A stretch of 64,000 nucleotides of DNA, from NCBI RefSeq assembly GCF_052161615.1, contig NZ_CP197417.1, forward strand, positions 3,224,001 through 3,288,000. Reading direction: 5' to 3'. The DNA is from Aeoliella sp052161615 (GTDB lineage Bacteria > Planctomycetota > Planctomycetia > Pirellulales > Lacipirellulaceae). Shown here one piece after another: positions 36,201-43,839 of this stretch. The notes below the pieces were generated by a model. The model was not told the origin of the DNA. It saw only the letters and a program-made list of their open reading frames with translations, and searched no databases. Made by a program: the position numbers and the translations under genes. How positions within the stretch are numbered: position 1 is the first letter of the stretch; each line of letters begins with the position of its first letter.

Positions 36201-36517
36201 GCGAAACCACCACTCGACTCTTCCATCGCCCATTCCGACGAGCTACTCATGTCCTGCAACTCGTCCATCGGCAAGTTAATTCCCGACGGATCGGCGGCCG
36301 GCGCGGGGGGAACAGGCTTGATCTCGCCACCCGCGGCGAGTGCGCTCATGATGTCCTGCTTGGACGCCACCCCTTTTTCGATTAAGAAACGCGCGAGCGA
36401 CTTTGCCGTCAATGGCTTTGCGCCGCTGGCGGCTACCTTCTTGCGAAGCTTGTCAGCCGTCGAACTGGGGAGCACCCCTTTCGCTTCGAGTGCGTCAATA
36501 AATTGGTCGGCGGACAT
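33245..36517 (-). CDS. Large membrane protein with N-terminal kinase-type docking module and PQQ-like beta-propeller
   Basis: 1090 residues. Residues 1-65 are a helical module (ARFLIEKGVASKQDIMSAL) resembling the one before the kinase domain of planctomycete kinases. A long acidic/Pro linker leads to eight consecutive lysines (120-127) and one membrane helix (137-161), so the N terminus is cytoplasmic. Periplasmic part: a TPR-like region (170-330, EHSQARVELAMARIRNLL), then a PQQ-like beta-propeller from about 380 to the end with repeated GSVLWR, GNPLWR and VYVVDGNTGNQK blades. No catalytic site is visible; a scaffold or sensor is the simplest idea. Start is ATG, 58 nt after the second ExbD gene. 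Confidence 0.82.
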   Translation of the reverse strand: MSADQFIDALEAKGVLPSSTADKLRKKVAASGAKPLTAKSLARFLIEKGVASKQDIMSALAAGGEIKPVPPAPAADPSGINLPMDELQDMSSSSEWAMEESSGGFADPTAEAPAESKSSKKKKKKKKGKNDNEWDSPLLLIGGGSLVLMVIVGTLIWYIMFAENADNVLSAARDAMQAGSYSNAIANYEKFDADYPNHAEHSQARVELAMARIRNLLETGGPEVAFDTAEKELNDIDLERDFNRAEEDLSDLLPRIARGLADQAEKSESIEDTQKVFDKAKTALGWTNNTKYIPKSRRDTTELEGIRETLDRIERRQQSLTDLEVTLAAMEKSVADGQTSVAFTAQEELLEKHPSLIGNERLAEALAKISAAEQQNIRFVEESVNAQAGAESGSVVAALAVANRRVPGTSPATGPICVQVSGAAYGIDAGSGSVLWRKYTGPSLSPTNPVSIGSDVLLLQWRAGAENKPQQTLMRVELATGNPLWRLVLDDEVAAPVVAGEVVLLAGASGKLYVVDGNTGNQKGFVQFAQPLRVSPAVNLQTKVAYVVGERSSIYTVSLADYTCLGVFYSNHDRGAIVAPPAVVLDKVLVAQNEGSDTSKIRLYSTESNGALSRVLKEERVTGRVVTQPMVEGRRVTFVTDRGEVAVYDVSVGAEGEPMTLLASRAARSSQPAVRYALVQEGNIWLAENALSKYTVAPAGNRLTVSALEDDFNRSQYVAPLQVRDGVLFHTRARRRYAGFTVAASNVSNGAPMWETDIGAPPADDPLASTEPVALLLADANGQVFRFDPNAIRTRVQNEALPQPTEETVPTIYQYGELLSGGAAVFASPGVAHVLLYSPSGAQPLAKVALPSPLACRPTAVGEGWIAPLSVGQVFALDAKSGKPLAAPFQPPLDAGRSVEWKPASAIDESQVLITDGVTKVYLLDLEPGGSLTPMAEANLSAAPLASGFVAIDGAAVALAETGQLVVLQLPSLEPGEPVSPGASVLWGPFRAGGVVLAATAENLLAIDGAGKVAWQVPLNVAKLAGPPLVVGEQVYVASQDGTVLKLSLADGSEQGRIDAGEPIAAGPVLLNNRLVVAAEDSTLLVLETP

Positions 36518-36575
36518 CGAGTCTCTTGAGTCTGGAACTAGCTAGGGTGAGTAAACGCACTTTTATCGCAACGCC

Positions 36576-37070
36576 TTAAAAATCTTCGTCGTCCAGGACT
36601 GCCACACTCACTTCATTGACCTGTGCAGCCGAGCCAGCATCGATGGCGTCCACCAACTTCTCGTACACCGCGTCTTCGTGGGCCTGAATCATCATTTTCG
36701 CCGGGCCAGGAGTTCCATCCTCTCCTTCCTTCGCCTGTCGGACCTTAGCTCGCATGTCGAGCGACGACTGTGCCTTCTGCTCCTCCGTCCACAGCGGGGC
36801 ACCGATCCAAAACACGTTGTCAGCATCAATACGAACAACGATCGAGTCCTTCTCGATGTCGTCCACCTGCACGGCCGACACCTCTTCGTCTTCGCGAATC
36901 GGCGGGATCTTCAACGACTTCTGCAGCGCGAACGCCGCGGTGACCATGAAGAAAATGAGCAAGAGAAACGTCACGTCCACCATCGGCGTCAAATCCATCT
37001 CGTCGTCCGTGCGCTTCTGTGGCGCCGGCGGCTTGTAGTTGTCGACGTCTTCGATCAATTCCGTGGACAT
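36576..37070 (-). CDS. ExbD/TolR-family biopolymer transport protein (second copy)
   Basis: 164 residues: short cytoplasmic tail, a single membrane helix with the essential Asp (DLTPMVDVTFLLLIFFMV, D32), and a periplasmic domain with an ExbD-like fold carrying a Gly/Glu-rich insertion (AKEGEDGTPGPAKMM). Function: proton-motive-force-coupled motor subunit with an ExbB-like partner. It is separated from the first ExbD by a 109-nt gap containing a strong hairpin, unlike the tight spacing elsewhere in the cluster. Confidence 0.88.
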   Translation of the reverse strand: MSTELIEDVDNYKPPAPQKRTDDEMDLTPMVDVTFLLLIFFMVTAAFALQKSLKIPPIREDEEVSAVQVDDIEKDSIVVRIDADNVFWIGAPLWTEEQKAQSSLDMRAKVRQAKEGEDGTPGPAKMMIQAHEDAVYEKLVDAIDAGSAAQVNEVSVAVLDDEDF

Positions 37071-37129
37071 GCAAACTTCAGTAGATGGAACTTGTTAGTG
37101 AGGCGGGCTTCGCGAATTTCGAGTCGTGA

Positions 37130-37159
37130 GTGAGTAGGTCCTGCCCCAGACCTACTCAC
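37130..37159. repeat. Perfect hairpin between the two ExbD genes
   Basis: An 11-bp perfect inverted repeat (GTGAGTAGGTC / GACCTACTCAC) with an 8-nt loop. On the plus strand it is followed by CTCTTTTTATC, the appearance of a terminator, but all genes here are on the minus strand, where no U-run follows. On the minus strand it could slow or process the transcript between the two ExbD genes. Confidence 0.5.
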
Positions 37160-37179
37160 CCACGATCTCTTTTTATCAA

Positions 37180-37719
37180 TTAATCGGAGTGCGACTCCAT
37201 TACGCCGAGGTACAATTCAGTGCCCTCGACCTTGGAGATCGCCTTAAGCACTCCATTTATATCGCGGCACGATACGCCTCGGTCTCCTTTGATCACCACG
37301 TCCTTCTTCCCTTGCTGCTTACCCTCCTGGATGTACTGGGCGATCTCTTCTTCTCGCGTAGCTGGATCGGGCGACAACTGATTTTGCGGGATCTTTCCGT
37401 CACCCTTGTAGGCCGGTGCGGTATCTAAACCACCTTCGCCCACCGAGAACACGATGGCGGTTCGCTGGCTTACCGCGTCGCCATGCCGCGCTTTCGGCAG
37501 GGCAATCGAAGTCGTCTCGTCGGGATGCGACGACACGATGAAGAAAATCAACAGCAGGAACGTGATGTCGATCATCGGCGTGATGTCCATGTCCAGCTCT
37601 TCAGCGTCGTTCTTACGACGCTTTGGCGGGGTGAACTCGTCGTCGTCCTCGACCTCATGGATGGCCGAACCTTCGGCCCGCTTGAGCACTACCGAGTCGA
37701 GTTTATCGTTGATAGACAT
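37180..37719 (-). CDS. ExbD/TolR-family biopolymer transport protein (first copy)
   Basis: 179 residues. Charged cytoplasmic N terminus (DDDEFTPPKRRKNDAEELD), a membrane helix with the proton-carrying Asp (MDITPMIDITFLLLIFFIV, D51) and a periplasmic domain ending VEGTELYLGVME. Pairs with the ExbB-like channel encoded 24 nt upstream. Two ExbD copies may form a heteromeric rotor. No TonB or TolA homologue is recognised by sequence; the linker protein two genes upstream may fill that role. Confidence 0.9.
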   Translation of the reverse strand: MSINDKLDSVVLKRAEGSAIHEVEDDDEFTPPKRRKNDAEELDMDITPMIDITFLLLIFFIVSSHPDETTSIALPKARHGDAVSQRTAIVFSVGEGGLDTAPAYKGDGKIPQNQLSPDPATREEEIAQYIQEGKQQGKKDVVIKGDRGVSCRDINGVLKAISKVEGTELYLGVMESHSD

Positions 37720-37743
37720 GCAATTCTTCGATTCGAGATGCGC

Positions 37744-38382
37744 CTACTTGGAGCGAGCCAAAGCCAAACGCAACAAGTCAATTAGCCGTCCAATACCGAG
37801 ACCCATCAGGTCTTCCATCTTACGGATGCGGACCACCAAACTGTTGGTCGCGACGAGCAGAGGAACGGCAATAGCCAAACCGCACGCTGTGGTAATAAGC
37901 GCGAGCATGATATTACCGGCCATGGCGGCGGGGTCGACGTCCGAACCACCGGCCGAAATGCCCTGGAAGGCCCCCATCATACCGAGCACCGTTCCGAACA
38001 GCCCGACCATCGGCGCGGTCTTCACGACGGTGGCGACCCAGCTCAAATTGTGCTCGATGTCGGCCAGCACGTCCTGCTGGAATCGTTCCCACAATTGCCG
38101 CTGCAGTTTTGCAATGCCCTGGTCGCGATTCTCAATCGCGAACAAAGCCAACTGGGGCAGCGCGCGTCGATCGTCTTCGCAGACCGCCATCGCCGCGGGG
38201 AAATTGCCTTGATTGAGCGGTGCGCTAAGTTCGGTAAGGAATTCATCTTGCTCTTCTTCGTCATCAAATCTTATCTGGCCGACGCGCCGCCAGATGATGA
38301 TCGCGCAGTAGGCTCCCCAAAGCGCGAGAATCGCGAGGGCCACGTAAGTAGCATTACCAACGAGATTAAACAGGGCTGCCAT
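37744..38382 (-). CDS. MotA/TolQ/ExbB-family proton channel
   Basis: 212 residues with three membrane segments near 13-31, 113-140 and 154-175, and the family block KTAPMVGLFGTVLGMMGAFQGIS, followed by ITTACGLAIAVPLLVATN. The cytoplasmic loop (35-110) is typical in size for TolQ/ExbB. It should form the pentameric channel that powers the ExbD subunits with proton flow. Start ATG; 24 nt to each neighbour gives a tight operon. Confidence 0.93.
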   Translation of the reverse strand: MAALFNLVGNATYVALAILALWGAYCAIIIWRRVGQIRFDDEEEQDEFLTELSAPLNQGNFPAAMAVCEDDRRALPQLALFAIENRDQGIAKLQRQLWERFQQDVLADIEHNLSWVATVVKTAPMVGLFGTVLGMMGAFQGISAGGSDVDPAAMAGNIMLALITTACGLAIAVPLLVATNSLVVRIRKMEDLMGLGIGRLIDLLRLALARSK

Positions 38383-38406
38383 CGAAACTCACGAAAGGAA
38401 AAATGA

Positions 38407-39276
38407 CTAAAAGTATTTCTGATCTTCAACACTGAATACGTAGGTGCGACCTTCCTTGGTAACCCGGAACACCGTGCGGTCGATATCGGCCAACTCCTTG
38501 TAACCGTTCTTGCGCATCAGCGCTTGCTCTTTGGTGTAGATGTCGTTCGCCACCTCGTCGGGATAGAAGACGACAATGTAGCCACCGGGCTTCATGATGC
38601 CGGCCTTTCGCGCAAGCCGAAGTTCAATGGGTGCCAGCGGCGGGCCGGCAGCGCGAAAGTAAAATCGCTTGTCGCCAGGGGCCGCCTCACGAGTCGTCGG
38701 CTTAGATTGGGCAAGGTTCTTAGCGTAGTACACCTTGTTCGATCGCGGATCGAGCACCGCCAGCTCGCCGCCCAAGTAGTCGATCATCTGCGCGTAGTCG
38801 AGATCGGACTGCGCTTCGTAGCGCAGTTCTTTGGGTGGATCGTCACCACCTTCGCCGGTGCCATCGCCATCGTAGTTTTTGTTGCCCTGACCGCTGCCAT
38901 GACCCGTTGTCGGATCGCCCTGGAAGGTCTCGGTCGACAGCTGCGCGGTCTTGCTGCTAATCGCGTTGGTCAACTCTTTCAGCGTGTCCTGCAAGCTTGG
39001 TGGCAAGTCTTGCGGCGCGGTTTCGAGTCCCGGTGGCTCGATGTCGTCGGCGTAACCTTTCGGCGGATCGCCCCGTTTGAGGGGTCTGGGGATCACCGTC
39101 ACTTGTTCGATCTCGGGACTAAACCGCCGGACGAGAAAGATGAATACCATCACCGCGACCGTCGTGCCGATGAGCACCAGCAGCGCCACGACCAGACTCG
39201 ACACGCGGTCGAACGTGTTCGTGGTAAGGCGATAGTGCTTCGCGCTTTTTCGTTGCGGGGCGGTAGCAGTACTCAT
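38407..39276 (-). CDS. Single-pass membrane protein next to ExbB (putative TonB/TolA-like linker)
   Basis: 289 residues. A basic N terminus (PQRKSAKHYRLTT), a membrane helix at about 27-49 (LVVALLVLIGTTVAVMVFIF), an extended Pro/Gly-rich linker (KRGDPPKGYADDIEPPGLE, GHGSGQGNKNYDGDGTGEG), then a compact C-terminal domain from about 150. The layout matches TonB or TolA, though no sequence similarity to either was recognised. In ExbB/ExbD systems the linker-type protein is adjacent, as here, so a force-transducing role is a reasonable inference. Confidence 0.7.
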   Translation of the reverse strand: MSTATAPQRKSAKHYRLTTNTFDRVSSLVVALLVLIGTTVAVMVFIFLVRRFSPEIEQVTVIPRPLKRGDPPKGYADDIEPPGLETAPQDLPPSLQDTLKELTNAISSKTAQLSTETFQGDPTTGHGSGQGNKNYDGDGTGEGGDDPPKELRYEAQSDLDYAQMIDYLGGELAVLDPRSNKVYYAKNLAQSKPTTREAAPGDKRFYFRAAGPPLAPIELRLARKAGIMKPGGYIVVFYPDEVANDIYTKEQALMRKNGYKELADIDRTVFRVTKEGRTYVFSVEDQKYF

Positions 39277-39383
39277 GAAGCAGCGGCGATCTCGAACTTT
39301 GGAAGGGGGACGGCCCCAGTATATTTAGGCGACGTACAGCTTGCAGTACTTAAAAGACCTGTCTCGGGATGTTCGCGACGATT

Positions 39384-41015
39384 TTACTGAAGGACCACCG
39401 GAACATCGGGACGGACCCCTTGGTACCAACGGACCCAGCGATCAACCGCCTCTAATTGCTCTTGGCGAGTGAATCGGTCCGGCGGCCCGAATCCATCGAA
39501 TCGGCGACTCACGAATCGCAAGCCGTCACGAGCTTCGATCGCCAGTCTCGGATCGGGATCAGCTAAAGCGTAAAGCAGGGTGGGGACATGGTCGAAGTCA
39601 CCCGTCTGCGCGAGCGCCTTCACCGCAATAATCCGCGCGGGAGGCTCTCCACTTCGAACGAGCTGCTTCAGACGGCGGATGTCTTTCTCACTTATTTCGC
39701 CTAAATCGAGAACGCTCGAGCCATTGATTACGGCGTCCATCTCCGCCAGCTTCGCGTCGTCGAGGTCGCCCAGCAGTCCATCCAACTCTGTCTTTGCAGC
39801 CGAGGCCACAAGCTGCCCGCCTTGAACGCGTAGCTTCGATAAGTCGGAGGGCAAACCGCGGCCAGCGAGAGCCGCCCCTTCGCCCATCGAGCCAAGTGCC
39901 GTCTCCATCGAGCGGATCAGGAACAGTACCGAGAACGCCGTGTCGCACTCTTTACCACAACCGGTTTCCCACGTGCCATCTTCGGCCTGGGTCTTCATCA
40001 GGTAGGTGACACCGTTGTTGTACCACTCGGGCTCGGGGTCGTCGGAGCCTTCGAGAATCGCTTGGAGCGATTTGTAACGCTCAAGGGCGTACAAATAATA
40101 AGAGGTGTAGCGTTCGATTTCGACTTCGTAATTCTTCGCCATCCATGCATCGCCCTTGCGTACTGCGTCCAGCAGTTGCTGGCGGTTGATTCCCGATCCA
40201 CTCAAACGCGGGCGACCTTCGTCGCGATCGCTCTTGAGCTTTACCAGGGACGGGAGCGAGTCGGCTTCTTCGGTGGCCGCGCCCGGCTGAAGAATGCCCA
40301 CCAGGTCGGCACAGATCAAAAGGCTTCCCATCGCGGCCGAAACCATCGAGCAAGTGATCTCGGTCTGAGGCACCAGCTTACCCGGTGCGCCGACCTCGCC
40401 TTGATAGCCCCAAGCGCCACTGGGATCTTGCGTATTAATTAGCCACCGGGCCACACCGTCGATCGAACCAGGGTTGATCGCTGCACCTTTTTGATAGGCC
40501 TCCCAGAACCCCAAGCAGCCGTACTGGGATTGCGAGGTATCGCCCGTCTCGCGTCCGTCGTAGCCCCAGCCACCGTGGGGCTTTTGCCGCTTCTGCATCG
40601 CCGCGATGAAGAACTGGAGTTCCTTCGCGTACTTTTTGGGGTCGTGGTCGCTCAAGAAGATAATGGCGAGGCCATTCGAATAGACATCGTCGGCGTTACC
40701 TGCCTTGGCTGCCTCGACGCACGCGGCGGCCGCTTCCTGAACCCGCTTGTGGTCCTTCTCGCCTTCTTTGATGAAAATCAGGCCGATGAGGCAACGCCCA
40801 CCCAGTCGCTGCTCGTTAGCGTCCGTCTCAAGGAACTTCTTGGCCTTATCGACCATTGCTCGCACTTCGGGACTCTCTTTCGTGAATCCCTTCGCGGTTG
40901 AGGCCAGCAGACAGCCCGAAATAAGGGCCAAACACGCGACGGCGAACGCCCCGCAGCGAACTACAGGGTTTCGACGACAATCTTGTTGCCAGGCAACGGT
41001 CGAGCGGTGGGTCAC
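39384..41015 (-). CDS. Lipoprotein with prenyltransferase/squalene-cyclase-like repeats and HEAT-like C terminus
   Basis: 543 residues. A GTG start is preferred because GGAGGT lies 7 nt upstream; an ATG 30 nt further upstream has no site. Lipobox LISGC at residues 31-35. Residues ~45-380 form an alpha-toroid of QW-like repeats (HGGWGYDGRETGDTSQ, SGAWGYQG, DGTWETGCGKECDTAFSVL) as in squalene/terpene cyclases, but the DXDD acid motif of cyclases is not visible, so it is probably a binding scaffold. The last 120 residues (GEPPARIIAVKALAQTGDFDHVPTL) look like HEAT repeats. First gene of the motor cluster. Confidence 0.85.
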   Translation of the reverse strand: MTHRSTVAWQQDCRRNPVVRCGAFAVACLALISGCLLASTAKGFTKESPEVRAMVDKAKKFLETDANEQRLGGRCLIGLIFIKEGEKDHKRVQEAAAACVEAAKAGNADDVYSNGLAIIFLSDHDPKKYAKELQFFIAAMQKRQKPHGGWGYDGRETGDTSQSQYGCLGFWEAYQKGAAINPGSIDGVARWLINTQDPSGAWGYQGEVGAPGKLVPQTEITCSMVSAAMGSLLICADLVGILQPGAATEEADSLPSLVKLKSDRDEGRPRLSGSGINRQQLLDAVRKGDAWMAKNYEVEIERYTSYYLYALERYKSLQAILEGSDDPEPEWYNNGVTYLMKTQAEDGTWETGCGKECDTAFSVLFLIRSMETALGSMGEGAALAGRGLPSDLSKLRVQGGQLVASAAKTELDGLLGDLDDAKLAEMDAVINGSSVLDLGEISEKDIRRLKQLVRSGEPPARIIAVKALAQTGDFDHVPTLLYALADPDPRLAIEARDGLRFVSRRFDGFGPPDRFTRQEQLEAVDRWVRWYQGVRPDVPVVLQ

Positions 41016-41155
41016 TGGGCGACCTCCAAATCGCGTTCTCAGCATGGCGACAGGCCGAGCGCAGGAAGCCCCGGGCGATGCTCGACGCCCCGGGTGATCC
41101 TAATGCCTCGTCGCCAGTTCCGGTGGGTGGGAGGGTGTGTTCCGAGAGATCTTCA

Positions 41156-41185
41156 ATCGTACCCAACTCGCCCAGTAAATGTCAA
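41156..41185 (-). promoter_or_regulatory. Predicted sigma70-like promoter of the ExbB/ExbD operon
   Basis: On the minus strand: TTGACA (41185-41180), an 18-nt spacer and TACGAT (41161-41156). The -35 is perfect and the -10 matches 4 of 6. Expected leader to the GTG at 41015 is about 130 nt. It overlaps nothing but the end of the mfnE gene, which stops at 41186. Confidence 0.42.
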
Positions 41186-41797
41186 TCAACTGCTAGCTTT
41201 TCGGCTAATTACAGTCGGAAGCACCTGGCACTCTACCTGAGGAATCGCGGTGGCGAGAGGCGGGAAGAATTCGTCCACCAACCCTTGGCGGGCGGCCAGG
41301 TCCCAGTCGTGCTGTTCTGGCAGAGTCGCCGGCCTGGACTTTAACAGCACAAGCCGCTTGGCCCCCAAACACACGGCAATTCGTGCCGCGATCGAGTCGC
41401 TCGTCACTTGCCACCCCACCGGCAGGCGGGTACCGGCAAGCCTCGGCTCGAGCTCCCGCAGGAACGATTCGGCGAGAAATTGGGTCGTCCCAGGACTTCC
41501 GCACCGGCGGACAAGCTGGCCCCAGTCTTCGATAGAAGGCCAGGGAGCCCTCGACCCAACCGCGCGCCCGGCAAGCTGCATTAAACGGATTGCTTGCCAA
41601 TGGGTGTCGTGGTCTTCGAGTTGCAGAATATCATTGAGACGCCGCAGCCCATCCACCGCCGGCCCGCCCCCAACCACCAAGACTTGGTGGGATTGTGAGT
41701 CCAGACCGCTCAGCCAAGCACCGAGAGCCCGCAGAAGGTCCGGCCGTTCGAGCAAGCTCCCGCCAACTTTGACGACGACGATTTCCGGGCTCGCCAT
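41186..41797 (-). CDS. mfnE: Amino-acid-kinase-family protein, probable methanofuran-type cofactor kinase MfnE
   Basis: 203 residues of the amino-acid kinase superfamily: phosphate loop VVVKVGGSLL at 7-16 and VLVVGGGPAVDG near 39-50. In methanogens MfnE phosphorylates the (aminomethyl)furan-methanol phosphate to the diphosphate used by MfnF. I assign the name from length, family and two neighbours that match MfnF and MfnD. Its ATG overlaps the TAA of the upstream gene by one base (TAATG), so the two are coupled. It lies at the end of the SUF-to-Mfn gene run. In bacteria the end product is methylofuran, carrying tyrosine in place of tyramine. Confidence 0.72.
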   Translation of the reverse strand: MASPEIVVVKVGGSLLERPDLLRALGAWLSGLDSQSHQVLVVGGGPAVDGLRRLNDILQLEDHDTHWQAIRLMQLAGRAVGSRAPWPSIEDWGQLVRRCGSPGTTQFLAESFLRELEPRLAGTRLPVGWQVTSDSIAARIAVCLGAKRLVLLKSRPATLPEQHDWDLAARQGLVDEFFPPLATAIPQVECQVLPTVISRKASS

Positions 41798-42801
41798 TAC
41801 GGCAACTCCGACGCCAACGTCGCCACCGCGACCGCCGCCGCGGCATCGCTTGCCGCCGCACTGATTTGCTGGGAGAGCGACATCACTTCATGTTCACCGA
41901 ACACTAGCTTAGCGACCCGTGCCGCGAGCCATTCGCCGCTGCCGGAGACGACGACGTGCTCAAGAGGTACGCTGGACCGCGACTGCACTTTCGCAATTGC
42001 CGCGCGAATGAGCTCCACTTGCTGCGATTCGAGGTACTCGCACGCCGCCATCGCATCGGCGTGCGTAAACGACATGCGATCGGCACACACTTGTCGTGCG
42101 AGGCGATCAATCGCGTGCCCTTCGCTCAAAGATCGACCATCGGCGGTAGTCCCTTCAAGTTCGACGATATCGCCAAGCACGCGATAAACATCGACGGTCG
42201 TGGCGAAGAACTCAGCCGCCACGGGACACAGCTCGCCCCGGTAGGGGAGTACTCGTGCCAGGGCACAAACAGGCGTACGCCGCACGCCCGTGTAGACAAG
42301 CTCGCCTGCGAGGAGTCGGTCGGTGTCGGTCTTCGATGTGGTAAGCACCTTGCCATCGACGACAGGAATTATGTCTGTCGTCGTCGAACCGATATCCAGG
42401 ACGATTCCTGTCCGCGCCGGCAAGTGACGCGACGCCAATCGTGCGAGGGCGTGCCAGTTGCTCGCCGCCGCGAGGCTCGGCTCGGTGAGAACCTGATCGG
42501 CCGCGCGAAACTCGCCATCTACGCAGTAGACGGCGAGAGGCGACTGGCCCAGGGCTTCGCGAAGCGACTCCGTGATATGCCGCACACCCTCGTGCTTGGT
42601 CTCGTAGCAATCGGCGAGCTCGCCCGTCATCGTAGCGGCCACGGCATCCCACTTCGGCGCACCGCTGAGCAAAGTCCGAAGCGTCTCCGCCAGTTCGTCG
42701 CGGCGGTTCCAAAGCTCGAAAGGAAACGAAGCTGCAAACCCGTGCGAGTCCGCCAGCTTAAGGTTCGCCCCTCCAACATCAATGCCGAGCCAGTTGGCCA
42801 T
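41797..42801 (-). CDS. mfnF: Hydantoinase/oxoprolinase-like ASKHA protein, probable MfnF condensing enzyme
   Basis: 334 residues with an ASKHA-type fold: GIDVGGANLKLADSHG at the N terminus, a second phosphate motif (IVLDIGSTTTDIIPVVDG) near residue 140 and a C-terminal GSGEWLA block. Archaeal MfnF joins the furan diphosphate to the gamma-glutamyl-tyramine unit; in methylotrophs the equivalent is annotated as an H4MPT-linked C1-transfer protein. The middle position between MfnD- and MfnE-like genes supports the assignment. Start ATG, 9 nt after the MfnD stop. Confidence 0.78.
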   Translation of the reverse strand: MANWLGIDVGGANLKLADSHGFAASFPFELWNRRDELAETLRTLLSGAPKWDAVAATMTGELADCYETKHEGVRHITESLREALGQSPLAVYCVDGEFRAADQVLTEPSLAAASNWHALARLASRHLPARTGIVLDIGSTTTDIIPVVDGKVLTTSKTDTDRLLAGELVYTGVRRTPVCALARVLPYRGELCPVAAEFFATTVDVYRVLGDIVELEGTTADGRSLSEGHAIDRLARQVCADRMSFTHADAMAACEYLESQQVELIRAAIAKVQSRSSVPLEHVVVSGSGEWLAARVAKLVFGEHEVMSLSQQISAAASDAAAAVAVATLASELP

Positions 42802-42810
42802 CGTCGCCCC

Positions 42811-43824
42811 CTACCCCACCGTACGAACTTGCCCCGTCGCGTCCCACTCCACTCGCCGAACAACGGTGGGTTGTTCCACCTGCTCGCCATTCGACACGGC
42901 GAGAAGCAGTTCGGCAAGGTTCACGTCGTACGCGGCGCGAAGTCCAACATAGGAAGTAGTACAGCGTGGATTAATTTCGATTACCACGTCTTGCGACCCG
43001 TCATCTGCCTCGCCCAACACCATGTCGACACCCACGAAGCCTACCGCGGCCGGCATTGCTTGGAGTGCGGCAGTCGCAAGTCGAATTGCCCGCTCGCGGA
43101 GCGCATCAGGGAGCGGAAGTGCTCCGCCCAAATACGAAAAGTCGCCCTCGCCCACGAGCCGCTGCAAACAGGGCTCCAGAGAAACGACTTGCCCTTCGCC
43201 ACAGATCGAAAGCACGCTCGCAGGGACACCGACGGCGAACTCCTCCAGCCGGTAAGCTCCCGTACCACCAGGCACGCGATCGGTCGCCTCGACTTTCGTG
43301 ACCCCCAGCGATCCGCACCCATCCAGCGGTTTGAGCACTGCCGGGTAGCGAAATCCGCCGGGGCAACGCTCGCCCGGCATCAACACGGTGCCACGCGGCA
43401 CATTCACCCGCGCGGCGTGCAGTCTCTCGGCAGTGGACTGTTTGTCACTGGCAATAGCGATGAACTCGGGTGACGGAGATAGCAACTTCCCCCCCTGCTC
43501 CACCACGTGATCGGCAAGCCCCAGCAAAATGCCCTCGAACTCGGGGGCGATGAGCAGCGTCCAATCGGTAGCGTCGACCAATTCGGCGAAAGCTGCACGC
43601 AGTTCGTCACGATCTCGAACGATGCACGATTGAACTCGATCGTCGAGCGAGATCGTTGAGTCGCGTTCTGCAATCGTCTGGACTTGTACGCCATCGTACT
43701 TTGCGAAGTCGGCGCAGATGCCCGACAGCATTGCCGATCCTTCGGTCACTAGCGACACGGGTGGCGACTCGCCGCGACCGAGAAATCCGCCGCCGCACAC
43801 CCATTCGTAGACGAAGATATTCAA
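42811..43824 (-). CDS. mfnD: ATP-grasp ligase, probable tyramine/tyrosine-glutamate ligase MfnD
   Basis: 337 residues with an ATP-grasp layout: N-terminal fold (NIFVYEWVCGGGF), central ATP-binding part (PAVLKPLDGCGSLGV near 165) and metal-binding VIEINPRCTTSY near 277-288. In archaea MfnD attaches gamma-glutamate to tyramine; in bacteria the acceptor is thought to be tyrosine. TTG start, with AGGTCGGG upstream; the next candidate would cut the N-terminal strand. Begins 15 nt after sufT, so probably shares a message with the SUF genes. A general ATP-grasp ligase remains possible. Confidence 0.78.
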   Translation of the reverse strand: MNIFVYEWVCGGGFLGRGESPPVSLVTEGSAMLSGICADFAKYDGVQVQTIAERDSTISLDDRVQSCIVRDRDELRAAFAELVDATDWTLLIAPEFEGILLGLADHVVEQGGKLLSPSPEFIAIASDKQSTAERLHAARVNVPRGTVLMPGERCPGGFRYPAVLKPLDGCGSLGVTKVEATDRVPGGTGAYRLEEFAVGVPASVLSICGEGQVVSLEPCLQRLVGEGDFSYLGGALPLPDALRERAIRLATAALQAMPAAVGFVGVDMVLGEADDGSQDVVIEINPRCTTSYVGLRAAYDVNLAELLLAVSNGEQVEQPTVVRRVEWDATGQVRTVG

Positions 43825-43839
43825 GTGCGTCGCCCGACC

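Noticed and set aside
39384..41015. Active squalene-hopene cyclase
   Set aside because: The protein is an alpha-toroid with cyclase-like repeats, but no DXDD motif was found and the C terminus is HEAT-like, with a lipoprotein signal.
41956..43473. 505-aa open frame antisense to mfnF and mfnD
   Set aside because: Both minus-strand genes have clear motifs; the antisense translation is Arg/His-rich without a domain.
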